Positions 38,602 through 38,627 of a DNA stretch of 38,627 nucleotides are shown one piece after another. Position 1 is the stretch's first letter. Each line of letters begins with the position of its first letter. A model generated the notes under the pieces. It did no database searches. It saw only the letters and a list, made by a program, of their open reading frames with translations, and was not told the DNA's origin. A program made the translations under genes and the position numbers. The DNA is from CAYQDR01 sp964416315 (GTDB lineage Bacteria; Methylomirabilota; Methylomirabilia; Rokubacteriales; DASRDR01): NCBI GenBank assembly GCA_964416315.1, contig CAYQDR010000035.1:1-38627 (forward strand), written 5' to 3'.

Positions 38602-38627
38602 CGGGATCCCAATGATCACCTGACAAG

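Overview
High-GC bacterial DNA from an assembled, probably metagenomic, scaffold: it contains a run of exactly 100 N and begins inside a gene. GC-rich codon usage, many GTG starts, 4-base GTGA gene overlaps and dispersed 'tcctcggaggggggctc' palindromes suggest a Candidatus Rokubacteria/Methylomirabilota-like or deep deltaproteobacterial genome. This assignment is tentative because the window has no rRNA or ribosomal protein gene. I see no tRNA, rRNA, CRISPR array or intact transposase.

Layout. 1-5705 (+) is an efflux locus: the tail of an RND pump, a TolC-like outer-membrane factor, a MacA-like adaptor with an unusual inserted helical domain, and a MacB-like ABC ATPase and permease. 5740-6826 (-) holds a DUF4149 membrane protein, a small unknown ORF and a VOC protein. 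6924-9548 (+) holds a TPR lipoprotein-like protein, endonuclease III and a GH99-like protein. 9687-19582 is a long minus-strand run. In transcription order it is ketopantoate reductase, a heterodimeric ABC exporter pair, an alkyltransferase-like (ATL) DNA repair protein, a YbaK-type editing protein, an SDR, an MBL-fold hydrolase, a peroxiredoxin with an in-frame UGA at the catalytic Cys position, endonuclease IV and a methyltransferase. A 104-bp tandem repeat with an assembly gap separates the two ABC genes.

19739-22049 (+) holds an inositol-monophosphatase-family enzyme and an aldehyde dehydrogenase. 22196-25191 (-) is an accessory-looking patch. It holds a CHAT/caspase-like protease, a TRAP-transporter remnant, a Cys-rich protein of unknown function, an iron-sulfur protein and a truncated redoxin. 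25188-31674 (-) carries DUF1285, a Memo-like protein with an N-terminal extension, an M20 peptidase, a GroES-like small protein, purC, rmuC and a TIGR02757 protein. 31737-32712 (+) has a tiny membrane ORF and nadX. 32724-38524 (-) has a VOC-SnoaL fusion coupled to a zinc-ribbon/adenylate cyclase/ATPase/TPR signalling protein, thioredoxin reductase and a cold-shock protein.

Themes are oxidative and DNA-damage defence (selenoperoxiredoxin, thioredoxin reductase, Nth, Nfo, ATL, RmuC) and export of toxic compounds (RND, MacAB, ABC heterodimer). The strongest discovery candidate is the selenocysteine peroxiredoxin at 11433-11894, which a standard gene caller splits or truncates. Next are the standalone caspase-like protein and the Cys-rich/ferredoxin pair flanked by gene remnants.
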